Shown here: one piece after another, positions 1 to 5,597 of the stretch
Layout: each line of letters begins with the position of its first letter
Numbering within the stretch: position 1 is the stretch's first letter
Source: Candidatus Bathyarchaeota archaeon
Lineage (GTDB): Archaea > Thermoproteota > Bathyarchaeia > Bathyarchaeales > Bathyarchaeaceae
Reading direction: 5' to 3'
Assembly: GCA_020344435.1 (NCBI GenBank)
Contig: CP070826.1
Span: 841,381 to 849,768, forward strand
DNA: 8,388 bases
The notes under the pieces: model-generated
Told to the model about the DNA's origin: nothing
What the model saw: only the letters and a program-made list of their open reading frames with translations
Database searches by the model: none
Translations under genes and position numbers: made by a program

Positions 1-210
1 GCAAACGCCGCTGAAGAACAGAGACAACAGGGTGAGAAGGACATCACTCCCTACTGGCGCACTCTGAAGACTGGCGGAGTGATAAACCCGAAGTATCCTG
101 GCGGAGTCAAAGCCCAAAAGAGACTCTTAGAGAAGGAAGGACACGTAATTGTTCCAAAGGGCAAGAAACACGTTGTTGCCAACTATGAGAAATCACTGGT
201 AGAATTATAG
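1..210 (+). CDS. MGMT/ATL-family DNA-binding protein, C-terminal part (5' truncated by window)
   Basis: The reading frame is open from base 1 to a TAG at 208-210 (69 residues), so the start lies left of the window. The visible part contains ITPYWRTLKTGG followed by NPKYPGG, then a Lys-rich stretch ending in YEKSLVEL. This resembles the C-terminal half of small archaeal and bacterial MGMT-family proteins (alkyltransferase-like, ATL/YbaZ group), in which the winged-helix DNA-binding part of O6-alkylguanine-DNA alkyltransferase is kept. The segment has no Cys, and a PYWR sequence stands where a PCHR-type active site might be expected, so a DNA-lesion-binding rather than alkyl-transferring role is likely. 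The family is recognised from memory of the sequence pattern; the N-terminal half would settle it. The downstream small gene starts 17 nt after this stop, so the two are probably co-transcribed. Confidence 0.65.
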   Translation, partial: ANAAEEQRQQGEKDITPYWRTLKTGGVINPKYPGGVKAQKRLLEKEGHVIVPKGKKHVVANYEKSLVEL

Positions 211-227
211 AGCAAAGGAGGTATTTC

Positions 228-446
228 ATGACTTGCTACTTCAGGCATCTTCAACATATATTCAAGAAAGCCGAGTTGGAGATTACAGGCGATAATAAGA
301 GAGAGATTGACAGGATTTTTCACGGCATTGTGGGTGTGGAATACAAAGATTGCCCAGCTGCTTGGAGAGAGGTGAAGAAAAGACTCGCAGAGGACGAGGA
401 AGCCTTCGTCCACAAGCTGAAGAAAGCACTGGTCAGGCAGAAGTAG
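228..446 (+). CDS. Small conserved hypothetical protein (72 aa)
   Basis: The ATG at 228 is preceded by a strong Shine-Dalgarno sequence (AAAGGAGG, 214-221) at good spacing, which supports this as a real gene despite its length. The product is small, soluble, charged and probably helical. It starts MTCYFRHLQ and has a GVEYKDCPAAWREVKKRL segment in the middle. Cys3, His7, His32 and Cys42 are possible metal ligands, but this is only a suggestion from their spacing. The pattern looks like a short protein seen in other archaea, but I cannot assign a function. It lies 17 nt after the MGMT/ATL-like gene, probably in the same operon. There is no signal peptide or membrane segment. Confidence 0.72.
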   Translation: MTCYFRHLQHIFKKAELEITGDNKREIDRIFHGIVGVEYKDCPAAWREVKKRLAEDEEAFVHKLKKALVRQK

Positions 447-572
447 GCAAATACACTCCTATACCTCAAAGCCTGTTCAGTGATGGGATCGCGCGCTCCG
501 ACCCCCTCACGCATACGATAGCAGACATTTTCCTCCGTCGAATTGCTGTCCTGAGCGAACGAATCAACATAG

Positions 573-586
573 GGAAATCTTATTAG
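573..586 (+). promoter_or_regulatory. Putative BRE/TATA promoter of the GAPDH-PGK operon
   Basis: GGAAAT (BRE-like, fits RNWAAW) is followed by CTTATTAG (TATA-like). Initiation about 25 nt downstream would fall near 605-612 and give a leader of roughly 25 nt before the ATG at 634. The rest of 447-633 shows no gene, repeat or strong hairpin. The assignment rests on sequence resemblance only. Confidence 0.4.
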
Positions 587-633
587 GAAAAACTCCAGAT
601 TAAAGACCTCACAAACCATTAAGGCGATATAGA

Positions 634-1653
634 ATGAATCCGAAAGTAGCCATAAATGGGTTCGGAAGGATAGGAAGACTCCTATACAGAGCAGCTTTGG
701 AAACCAAGGCCGACGTAGATTTCGTGGCAGTGAACGATCTCACAGACGCCAAGACCCTGGCGCATCTCCTAAGAAACGATACAGTACATGGCAAGACACC
801 ATTCAACGTGACTGCTAAAGAGAACGCCCTCATCGTCGACGGAAAGAAACTCAAAGTCCTAGCGGAACCAGACCCGGCGAAACTACCTTGGAAAGAGATG
901 GGCGTGTACCTAGCCGTTGAATCAACCGGAAGATTCAGATCCAGAGAAAACGCTGCAAAACATCTGGCCGCAGGAGCCAAGAAGGTTTTAGTCTCCGCGC
1001 CGATGAGCCCAGCCACAAGCGCTGACCTCACCTTGGTCATGGGAGTAAACGACAGCCAATATGACCACGAAAACCACAAAATAATCTCTCTGGCATCATG
1101 CACAACAAACTGCGTGGCACCCGTTGCAAAGGTGCTGAACGACAGATTCGGCCTCAAAGCCGGCCTCATGACGACAGTCCACGCTGTCACCAACGACCAG
1201 AGACTCCTCGATATGCAGCACAAAGACATGAGAAGAGCCAGATCAGCAGCCTACAACATGATCCCGACAACCACAGGCGCAGCTGTAGCCGCGACCCTGA
1301 CGCTTCCTGAGCTTGAAGGAAGGATGAACGGAATGGCCTTGCGAGTACCAATACCAGACGTCTCCATAGTGGATTTCGTAGCCACCCTGAAGAAGAAAGC
1401 CACAAAAGAAGATGTCAACGCAGCATTCAAGGAAGCAGCAAAGAAAGAATTGAAGGGAATACTGGACTACAGTGAAGAGCCACTCGTCTCATCAGACCTC
1501 GTACACAACCCGTACTCCGCCATCGTAGATGGACCCTTAACGATGGTTATTGGAGACCTAGTCAAGGTACTGGCATGGTACGACAACGAGTGGGGCTACT
1601 CTGTGAAGATGGCGCGGATGATAGAGAAGATCTGCAAGATAGAATCCTCCTAA
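634..1653 (+). CDS. gap: Class I (bacterial/eukaryotic-type) glyceraldehyde-3-phosphate dehydrogenase, phosphorylating
   Basis: The 339-residue product interconverts glyceraldehyde-3-phosphate and 1,3-bisphosphoglycerate with NAD(P) in the cytoplasm. The Rossmann motif INGFGRIGR is at residues 7-15, NDLTD at 34-38, ESTGRF at 96-101, the active site SCTTNC at 155-160 with nucleophile Cys156, the base His183 in TVHAVTND, and WYDNEWGYS at 315-323. These are hallmarks of class I GAPDH and not of the divergent archaeal class II enzyme. Length matches the family (330-340 aa). The Asp of NDLTD, which binds the NAD ribose, is kept, but the Leu-Pro pair that supports NAD preference in Bacillus enzymes is Met194-Gln195 here, so cofactor preference cannot be assumed. 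The PGK gene follows 56 nt downstream, forming a two-gene lower-glycolysis operon. A class I enzyme in an archaeal setting suggests an old transfer from bacteria. Confidence 0.96.
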   Translation: MNPKVAINGFGRIGRLLYRAALETKADVDFVAVNDLTDAKTLAHLLRNDTVHGKTPFNVTAKENALIVDGKKLKVLAEPDPAKLPWKEMGVYLAVESTGRFRSRENAAKHLAAGAKKVLVSAPMSPATSADLTLVMGVNDSQYDHENHKIISLASCTTNCVAPVAKVLNDRFGLKAGLMTTVHAVTNDQRLLDMQHKDMRRARSAAYNMIPTTTGAAVAATLTLPELEGRMNGMALRVPIPDVSIVDFVATLKKKATKEDVNAAFKEAAKKELKGILDYSEEPLVSSDLVHNPYSAIVDGPLTMVIGDLVKVLAWYDNEWGYSVKMARMIEKICKIESS

Positions 1654-1709
1654 CCAAACAAGCACCCACAACCTCCTCAACCTTTCCACTTTCAGAAGTA
1701 GGTGAGAGA

Positions 1710-2930
1710 ATGCCCGATTTCCTAACCATAGACGACTTCAACTTCAAAGACAAGACAACTCTCATCAGGGTAGACTTCAACTCACCAATCGATCCAGAAA
1801 CCAACAGGATTCTTGACGACACACGGATAAGAGTTCACGGGGAAACCATTCGAGAGCTCGCTGAAAAGGGCGCAAAAGTAGTTATTCTAGCACATCAAGG
1901 CAGACCAGGCGAACCGGACTTCATCCCCCTCAAACAGCATGCGGAACTCCTCGGCAGAGTGCTCAGCAAGCCAGTGAAGTACGTGAACGACATCTTCGGA
2001 GAAACAGCGCAAAGAGCCATCAAGAAGCTAGAGTCGGGAGAGATCCTGGTGCTTGACAACGTCAGGGGCTTTGTAAATGAGAGAAAGAAGGGAACACCCC
2101 AAGAACACTCAAAACAGGATCTTGTCCAGAAACTCGCCCCGCTGGCTGACGTGTTCGTCAATGATGCTTTCGCCGCAGCTCATAGAGCTCATGTCTCCGT
2201 TATAGGTTTCACCGCCGTGTTTCCCAGCATCGCAGGACGAGTGATGGAGAGAGAACTCAAGGCTCTGACGAAGGTTCTGGAAATGCCCGAGAAGCCATGC
2301 GTCTTCATTCTAGGCGGCGCGAAAGCCGACGATTCCTTGGATATATCACGTTATGTTCTGATGAATAACATCGCCGATCACGTCTTGACCGGCGGTGTGA
2401 TAGGCCACGTCTTTCTCGTAGCCAGAGGTTTCAGCCTCGGCAAGCCGAACATGGAGTATCTGGAGAAGAAGGGACAGATGGGTCTTGTGCCTGGAATTGA
2501 GGAGCTTATGAAGCGTTATCCCGGAGAGATAGAGGTTCCAGCGGACGTAGCTGTTGAGATTGATGGTAGGCGGAAGGAAGTAGCCGCCGGTGAGTTTCCA
2601 ACAGAACACCCTATCTACGACATCGGAACGGAAACAATCAAGAAATATGCTGAAATCATAGGACAAGCCAAATCCATAGTTCTAAGTGGTCCCATGGGAG
2701 TCTTCGAAAAGGGAGAATTCGTGAAGGGAACGAAGGAGGTCTTCAACGCTGCAGCCGCTTCTAAAGCCTTTTCACTGGTTGGTGGAGGACACACAGTAGC
2801 GGCTGTGGAAGAGCTAGGAGTGGCAAAGGCCATATCATATGTCAGCACGGCTGGAGGAGCACTCATAGAGTTCCTGATGGGAAAGCAACTGCCCGGCGTA
2901 ATCGCGCTGAAGAAAGCAGCTGGAGTATAG
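1710..2930 (+). CDS. pgk: Phosphoglycerate kinase (archaeal type)
   Basis: The 406-residue enzyme transfers the acyl phosphate of 1,3-bisphosphoglycerate to ADP, the step after GAPDH. Motifs in order: RVDFNSP (20-26) and HQGRPG (62-67) for phosphoglycerate binding, LDNVR (115-119), NDAFAAAHRAH (151-161), GGAKADDSL (202-210), the hinge/nucleotide region GPMGVFE (327-333), GGGHT (358-362) and STAGGALIEFL (379-389). GGGHT instead of GGGDT/S and the overall spacing match archaeal PGKs. The ATG at 1710 was chosen because it follows AGGTGAG (1699-1705) and begins directly before the conserved N-terminus. The same frame is open back to 1575, but that extension overlaps the GAPDH gene and has no PGK homology. 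It shares the GAPDH transcript (56-nt gap) and ends facing the CBS gene 114 nt away. Confidence 0.96.
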   Translation: MPDFLTIDDFNFKDKTTLIRVDFNSPIDPETNRILDDTRIRVHGETIRELAEKGAKVVILAHQGRPGEPDFIPLKQHAELLGRVLSKPVKYVNDIFGETAQRAIKKLESGEILVLDNVRGFVNERKKGTPQEHSKQDLVQKLAPLADVFVNDAFAAAHRAHVSVIGFTAVFPSIAGRVMERELKALTKVLEMPEKPCVFILGGAKADDSLDISRYVLMNNIADHVLTGGVIGHVFLVARGFSLGKPNMEYLEKKGQMGLVPGIEELMKRYPGEIEVPADVAVEIDGRRKEVAAGEFPTEHPIYDIGTETIKKYAEIIGQAKSIVLSGPMGVFEKGEFVKGTKEVFNAAAASKAFSLVGGGHTVAAVEELGVAKAISYVSTAGGALIEFLMGKQLPGVIALKKAAGV

Positions 2931-2960
2931 TGTCGTTCTAGAACCAGATCCTCGGCTGAT

Positions 2961-2990
2961 TCTGCCTGGTCTTTCAGGAGCATGGGCAGA
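2961..2990 (+). terminator. Possible hairpin in the convergent pgk/CBS intergenic gap
   Basis: TCTGCC (2961-2966) can pair with GGCAGA (2985-2990). An alternative inner stem CCTG/CAGG is also possible. The hairpin sits in the 114-nt gap between two convergent genes, where termination is expected on both strands, but no clear T-run follows it. Two short TCTAGA-centred palindromes (2935-2944 and 3012-3019) flank it. Nothing else is visible in this gap. Confidence 0.25.
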
Positions 2991-3044
2991 GGAGCTTCAT
3001 TCATAATTGTGCTCTAGAGAACAGGCGACGCCCCTCAACGTGCA

Positions 3045-3536
3045 TTATTCATATCCGAGGATGCGATTGTAGTAGTCAATCACTTTCAACATTCGCTTCG
3101 GCGTTTTTCTACCAGCAAGTTTATTCATCATCTTGATGGTGTTTAGGGAGCACGCTAGGTCTGTCATCGTCACCAATCCGCGAAGACGTCCAGAATCAAC
3201 AACGGGCAGCTTCTTGATTTTGTGTTTGAACATGAGTTCAACGGCTTCCTCAATACCCATCTTCGGCCTTCCGACAACAAGGGGCGACGACATTATTTCT
3301 CCAACATCCAGGTCGACGGGGTGTGCGCGTGCTCGCAGGACCCTATTCAACATATCTCTTTCAGTGACGATTCCGACTGGTTGCCCTTCATCTACGACGA
3401 TTAAACATCCTATCTCGTGTTTGGTCATCAGCTCTACCGCCTGAGCCGCCTTTGCCCCTGCTGCAATGGTGATTACATCATGCACCATCACGTCTTCCAC
3501 TCTTAGTGGCACTAAAATGCCGACTTTGACCGCCAT
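3045..3536 (-). CDS. Two-CBS-domain protein
   Basis: The 163-residue protein consists almost only of a CBS pair (Bateman module): CBS1 at about residues 13-66, ending GIVTERDM, and CBS2 at about 78-130, ending GLVTMTDLA. Asp61 and Asp126 lie in the usual positions for ribose contacts, so the pair probably binds an adenine nucleotide or S-adenosyl compound. CBS-only archaeal proteins act as stand-alone sensors, and the target cannot be read from the sequence. The basic tail (residues 141-163) has no recognised domain. I place the start at ATG 3536. It has GAGGA 5 nt upstream, and a TATA-like element lies at 3569-3576. The longer start at 3596 (183 aa) has no Shine-Dalgarno sequence and would lie upstream of that TATA element. 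Confidence 0.9.
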   Translation of the reverse strand: MAVKVGILVPLRVEDVMVHDVITIAAGAKAAQAVELMTKHEIGCLIVVDEGQPVGIVTERDMLNRVLRARAHPVDLDVGEIMSSPLVVGRPKMGIEEAVELMFKHKIKKLPVVDSGRLRGLVTMTDLACSLNTIKMMNKLAGRKTPKRMLKVIDYYNRILGYE

Positions 3537-3568
3537 AAGAATCCTCTTAGAAACCTGTTTTTCCTGTG

Positions 3569-3582
3569 GATTTATGCTTTGA
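3569..3582 (-). promoter_or_regulatory. Putative BRE/TATA promoter of the CBS-domain gene
   Basis: Read on the minus strand, TCAAAG (BRE-like) precedes CATAAATC (TATA-like, 3569-3576). Initiation near 3548 would leave a leader of about 12 nt carrying GAGGA before ATG 3536. This element argues against the upstream ATG at 3596. Confidence 0.4.
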
Positions 3583-3693
3583 GAATTGGTAATCATTATC
3601 TGAGATCAGCAAAATCTTCGCTGCTTGTTCATTCGCGTATGATGTTCAGAACTCAAAAAGGCTCTGAAACATAGACATATGATTGGCTATATT

Positions 3694-4254
3694 CTACTTC
3701 GGCTGGTGCTCGCTTGAATTGGCAATCTCGTAGATTAATGGTGGAGTTAAGGTCTTTTCCTCCAATTGAACGCCCAACAGTCCCTCCAAGAAACCTTCTA
3801 GGAACTTGTGATTGCTGATGAACGGGGTTTTGATGACTACGTATTTAGCCCGTACATAGAAGTCGCCGAATCCCTGAACGCGAAGCCTCTTGAAGACTTC
3901 CTGCCATTCCTCACGGTTTGTGGCTTGGAGGTCTAAGCTTGCTTCCAAGGAGATTCTAGCGGCTTCACCGATCTTCTGTCCTGTCTCTTGCCACTTCTCC
4001 TCTGGGATGAATTGGAGGAGTATGTTGATGAATTCGACGTTTATGAACGCGACGCGGCTGACGCCAGAGTAGTATTCGCCGGGATACTTCCAATCGTAGA
4101 TGCCCATGCTACGGTAGACGTCAAGCATCTTTGATATGAGGGGCTTTATCCCGGGTTCCCTTCCTTCCTCGATTAGTTTGTCGATGTATCTGCGCTCTTC
4201 CACATCTAGAATTATTGTTGTCCTCTTGACTGGTTGTTCCTCTAACGTATGCAT
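3694..4254 (-). CDS. Putative ribbon-helix-helix transcription regulator with V4R-like C-terminal domain
   Basis: The 186-residue protein is not one I can name. Residues 10-50 begin KRTTIILDVEERRYIDKLIEEG, one beta strand followed by two helices, which fits a CopG/MetJ-type ribbon-helix-helix DNA-binding domain. Residues 64-125 are an alpha-helical middle part. Residues 127-178 (GFGDFYVRAKYVVIKTPF, then FLEGFLEGLLGVQLEE) resemble the core of V4R-like small-molecule sensing domains. Domain assignments are by pattern only. The frame is open back to 4593, but that stretch overlaps a membrane-protein gene in another frame and reads as low-complexity shadow. ATG 4254 directly precedes the conserved part, has GGAG 10 nt upstream and sits about 45 nt below a TATA element with an adjacent dyad. 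An autoregulated sensor-repressor is a reasonable inference. A weak T5 run follows the stop. Confidence 0.7.
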   Translation of the reverse strand: MHTLEEQPVKRTTIILDVEERRYIDKLIEEGREPGIKPLISKMLDVYRSMGIYDWKYPGEYYSGVSRVAFINVEFINILLQFIPEEKWQETGQKIGEAARISLEASLDLQATNREEWQEVFKRLRVQGFGDFYVRAKYVVIKTPFISNHKFLEGFLEGLLGVQLEEKTLTPPLIYEIANSSEHQPK

Positions 4255-4295
4255 TGGCTCTAGTCTCCACTGCTTACAGATTATAGTCGTTGTGG

Positions 4296-4310
4296 TATTA
4301 ATATGTTTCT
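4296..4310 (-). promoter_or_regulatory. Putative BRE/TATA promoter of the RHH regulator gene
   Basis: On the minus strand AGAAAC (BRE-like, 4305-4310) precedes ATATTAATA (TATA-like, 4296-4304). Initiation near 4275 would give a leader of about 20 nt before ATG 4254. The element lies in the 95-nt gap after the membrane-protein gene, so the regulator appears to have its own promoter. Confidence 0.5.
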
Positions 4311-4311
4311 G

Positions 4312-4328
4312 AGCATATAGAATATGCT
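4312..4328. promoter_or_regulatory. Perfect 7-bp dyad, candidate operator
   Basis: AGCATAT (4312-4318) and ATATGCT (4322-4328) are perfect inverted repeats around a 3-nt spacer. The dyad ends one base upstream of the BRE of the regulator gene, a usual place for an archaeal operator. The downstream gene encodes a putative RHH dimer, which would be expected to bind such a site. Autoregulation is inferred. Confidence 0.45.
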
Positions 4329-4349
4329 GGTTGGCGGCGCCTTCGCTTC

Positions 4350-4583
4350 TCAGGAAGATTTCTTTGACCCGGTCTTCTCTTTGAATAGGTACATGAAAAG
4401 GATCACGCCCGCCGCGAAGAAGGCTAGGCCGAGGAGAAGATAGAGGAGATAGGGAACGCCCAGGCTCTCGAGAGTATACATTATGTATGTGGGGCCTCCA
4501 AAAGTGAGTAGCGCGGCCAAGAAGGTTAAGAATGCTGTGACAACTCTTTGAGGAATCTTGACTCTTCTCCCTATCTTCTTCAT
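4350..4583 (-). CDS. Small two-helix integral membrane protein
   Basis: The 77-residue product has a basic N-terminus (MKKIGRRVKIPQR), a hydrophobic helix at about 14-37, a short turn with LESLG, a second hydrophobic helix at about 43-66 (YLLYLLLGLAFFAAGVILF) and a Lys/Ser tail. Positive charges at both ends fit a hairpin with both termini in the cytoplasm. I recognise no family and propose no function. ATG 4583 is preferred over an in-frame TTG two codons upstream; neither has a clear Shine-Dalgarno sequence. The gene lies 60 nt after the PAC2 stop and may be co-transcribed with it. The overlapping frame that extends the regulator gene has no hydrophobic or domain pattern, so this frame is the likelier coding one. 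Confidence 0.62.
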   Translation of the reverse strand: MKKIGRRVKIPQRVVTAFLTFLAALLTFGGPTYIMYTLESLGVPYLLYLLLGLAFFAAGVILFMYLFKEKTGSKKSS

Positions 4584-4643
4584 GTTCAACCACGTCAGCG
4601 AGATTAGTAGGTTGAGTGCTTACTCATAACGTTTTTCTCTGTC

Positions 4644-5273
4644 TTATGTCTGTTTCAGAATTTTCGTCAAGAATTTGAAGACAGAGAATCCCGCTTCCTT
4701 GTCCGCGGTGAGGCCTGTGGTTGCACCGAGTAAGCATATTCCTTTGAGTTTGCGGATTTTGGTGAGTCCGAGCAGGAGACCTGTGGCCCCGATGATTCTT
4801 CCTTGGCTATAGATCGACGCGCCCTTCTCCGTGATTTTCGCCACGAGTGCTGGGGAGGTCGCTGCAACATACACCTCGCCCTTCGGTTCTGGCGTTGGAA
4901 CCCCTCCTACTGTCACAACGAGTCTGCATCCGAATCTTTCAATGAAGTCTAAGATTTCACCACATACCTCATAGTGCGCGACCAGATCATCCAGGGATGG
5001 CTGAGTGTCTCCCGTCAATATTATGAAGTGGTTCTTCTCGGTTGACGCGGCATGAAACTCGTAGCGTGGCGGGCGGCAGAGCCCCTCCTTATCCACCGCC
5101 ACATAATCTGGAAAGGAGGGCGAATACAATTCTGCGAATAGCTTGGCCTGTGTAAATTCAATCAATAGACGCGCTGCAATCTTGCCTACGTTCCCGAACC
5201 CTGGGAGCCCCTCCACAAAGACTGGATTCTCTAGCTCTGGATTATACAAGTGCCGGAAGTAAGGTTTATCCAT
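4644..5273 (-). CDS. PAC2-family protein (proteasome-assembly-chaperone-like)
   Basis: The 209-residue protein has the PAC2 signature near its N-terminus: NPVFVEGLPGFGNVGKIAA (residues 16-34). It then has LTGDTQPS (86-93), a TVGGVPTPEPKGEVY segment (121-135), GRIIGATGLLLGL (158-170) and LLGATTGLTAD (181-191). This matches archaeal members of COG2047/COG1938, which are homologues of eukaryotic proteasome assembly chaperones, but whose archaeal role is not firmly known. It ends shortly after the GATTG motif, so the extended C-terminal helix of many homologues is missing or reduced. ATG 5273 starts at the usual family position. An upstream ATG (5321) and a TTG (5387) are in frame, but the TTG overlaps a TATA-like sequence and those residues show no family pattern. 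The gene is divergent from the initiator tRNA. Confidence 0.88.
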   Translation of the reverse strand: MDKPYFRHLYNPELENPVFVEGLPGFGNVGKIAARLLIEFTQAKLFAELYSPSFPDYVAVDKEGLCRPPRYEFHAASTEKNHFIILTGDTQPSLDDLVAHYEVCGEILDFIERFGCRLVVTVGGVPTPEPKGEVYVAATSPALVAKITEKGASIYSQGRIIGATGLLLGLTKIRKLKGICLLGATTGLTADKEAGFSVFKFLTKILKQT

Positions 5274-5371
5274 TATATTTCCAGCCTTAGATAATCTTGG
5301 GGCTCTATAGAGTTTTCGCATGCTCTTTCCATTCAGACCTGATATTCTCTGCCCTGCAAGGCGCGTACTCC

Positions 5372-5385
5372 AAAAAGATTTAAGC
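5372..5385 (+). promoter_or_regulatory. BRE/TATA promoter of the initiator tRNA gene
   Basis: AAAAAG followed by ATTTAAGC (5378-5385) fits an archaeal BRE and TATA box. Initiation about 25 nt downstream falls near 5404-5408, giving a pre-tRNA leader of roughly 20 nt. Read on the other strand the same bases give CTTAAAT, so the element might also serve the divergent PAC2 gene. Confidence 0.6.
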
Positions 5386-5406
5386 AACTCTCAGCACAGA
5401 ATTGGA

Positions 5407-5416
5407 GGTGGCGGGG
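5407..5416 (+). other. Pre-tRNA leader segment complementary to the 3' acceptor strand
   Basis: The bases GGTGGCGGGG can form 10 continuous pairs (one G-U) with CCCCGCTACC at 5526-5535, which is the 3' acceptor strand, discriminator base and first two bases of CCA. Seven of these bases (GGCGGGG) differ from the true 5' acceptor strand AGCGGGG only at the first position. The pairing is seen in the sequence; its role is unknown. Confidence 0.6.
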
Positions 5417-5429
5417 AAACACCGTAGCG

Positions 5430-5446
5430 AGAGAAAGCTCCTACAG
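5430..5446 (+). other. 17-nt tRNA intron in the acceptor stem (non-canonical position)
   Basis: A full bulge-helix-bulge is visible. The outer helix CACC (5420-5423, in the leader) pairs with GGTG (5448-5451). The central 4-bp helix is GTAG (5424-5427) with CTAC (5441-5444). The inner helix is GAG (5431-5433) with CTC (5438-5440), closed by an AAAG loop. The 3-nt bulges are 5428-5430 and 5445-5447. Cutting after the second base of each bulge joins position 4 to position 5 and restores the acceptor strand AGCGGGG. Cutting one base earlier gives the same product. Confidence 0.88.
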
Positions 5447-5481
5447 GGGTGGGGTAGCCAGGTGAACCCGCTGGGCTCATA

Positions 5482-5497
5482 CGCTTAAGGCTGAGAG
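5482..5497 (+). other. 16-nt tRNA intron at canonical position 37/38
   Basis: The anticodon stem CTGGG/CCCAG (5471-5475/5499-5503) is the outer helix. The central helix is CTCA (5476-5479) with TGAG (5492-5495). Bulges are 5480-5482 and 5496-5498, and a short GCT/GGC inner helix closes on a 3-nt loop. Cleavage after the second base of each bulge joins A37 to A38 and leaves loop CTCATAA. This is the commonest archaeal tRNA intron site. Confidence 0.92.
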
Positions 5498-5557
5498 ACC
5501 CAGAGATCGGTTGTTCAAATCAACCCCCCGCTACCACCGTACTATTCGATGATATGC

Positions 5558-5566
5558 TTTTTTTTT
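5558..5566 (+). terminator. Oligo-T terminator of the tRNA gene
   Basis: Nine T residues lie 21 nt after the encoded CCA. A run of T on the non-template strand is the typical archaeal termination signal for stable RNA genes. Confidence 0.65.
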
Positions 5567-5582
5567 GGGGGGGGAGGGGGGG
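5567..5582 (+). repeat. G8-A-G7 homopurine tract
   Basis: Eight G, one A and seven G directly follow the T9 run and are followed by A5. The tract is non-coding by position, lying between a tRNA and the 3' end of rpoK. It could form a G-quadruplex, or its length could be a sequencing or assembly artefact. Confidence 0.7.
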
Positions 5583-5597
5583 AAAAAGCGCTTCCTG

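Larger units (their letters stand above)
5426..5536 (+). tRNA. Initiator tRNA-Met (CAT) with two introns
   Basis: After removal of 5430-5446 and 5482-5497 the sequence folds into a complete 75-nt cloverleaf plus an encoded CCA (5534-5536). Acceptor AGCGGGG pairs with CCCCGCT. The D stem is GGGT/ACCC (5452-5455/5466-5469). The anticodon stem is CTGGG/CCCAG with loop CTCATAA and anticodon CAT at 5478-5480. The variable loop has five bases. The T stem is GGTTG/CAACC with loop TTCAAAT. The A1-U72 pair and three consecutive G-C pairs at the base of the anticodon stem are archaeal initiator features, so this is the start tRNA and not the elongator or an Ile-CAU tRNA. It is transcribed from the promoter at 5372-5385 and probably stops at the T9 run after 5557. 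Confidence 0.93.

Noticed and set aside
609..1229. 206-aa minus-strand ORF opposite GAPDH
   Set aside because: It is the antisense shadow of a strongly conserved coding sequence, with no recognisable motif.
4255..4593. 113-residue N-terminal extension of the RHH regulator frame
   Set aside because: It overlaps the membrane-protein gene in another frame, crosses the dyad and TATA element, and shows no domain pattern.
5274..5387. 38-residue N-terminal extension of the PAC2 protein
   Set aside because: The TTG start coincides with a TATA-like sequence, and PAC2 homology begins only after Met at 5273.
5410..5449. Alternative splicing in which GGCGGGG (5410-5416) is the real acceptor strand and 5417-5449 a 33-nt intron
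   Set aside because: It would give G1-U72 instead of the archaeal initiator A1-U72 pair and has no matching bulge-helix-bulge, whereas the 17-nt intron has a perfect one.
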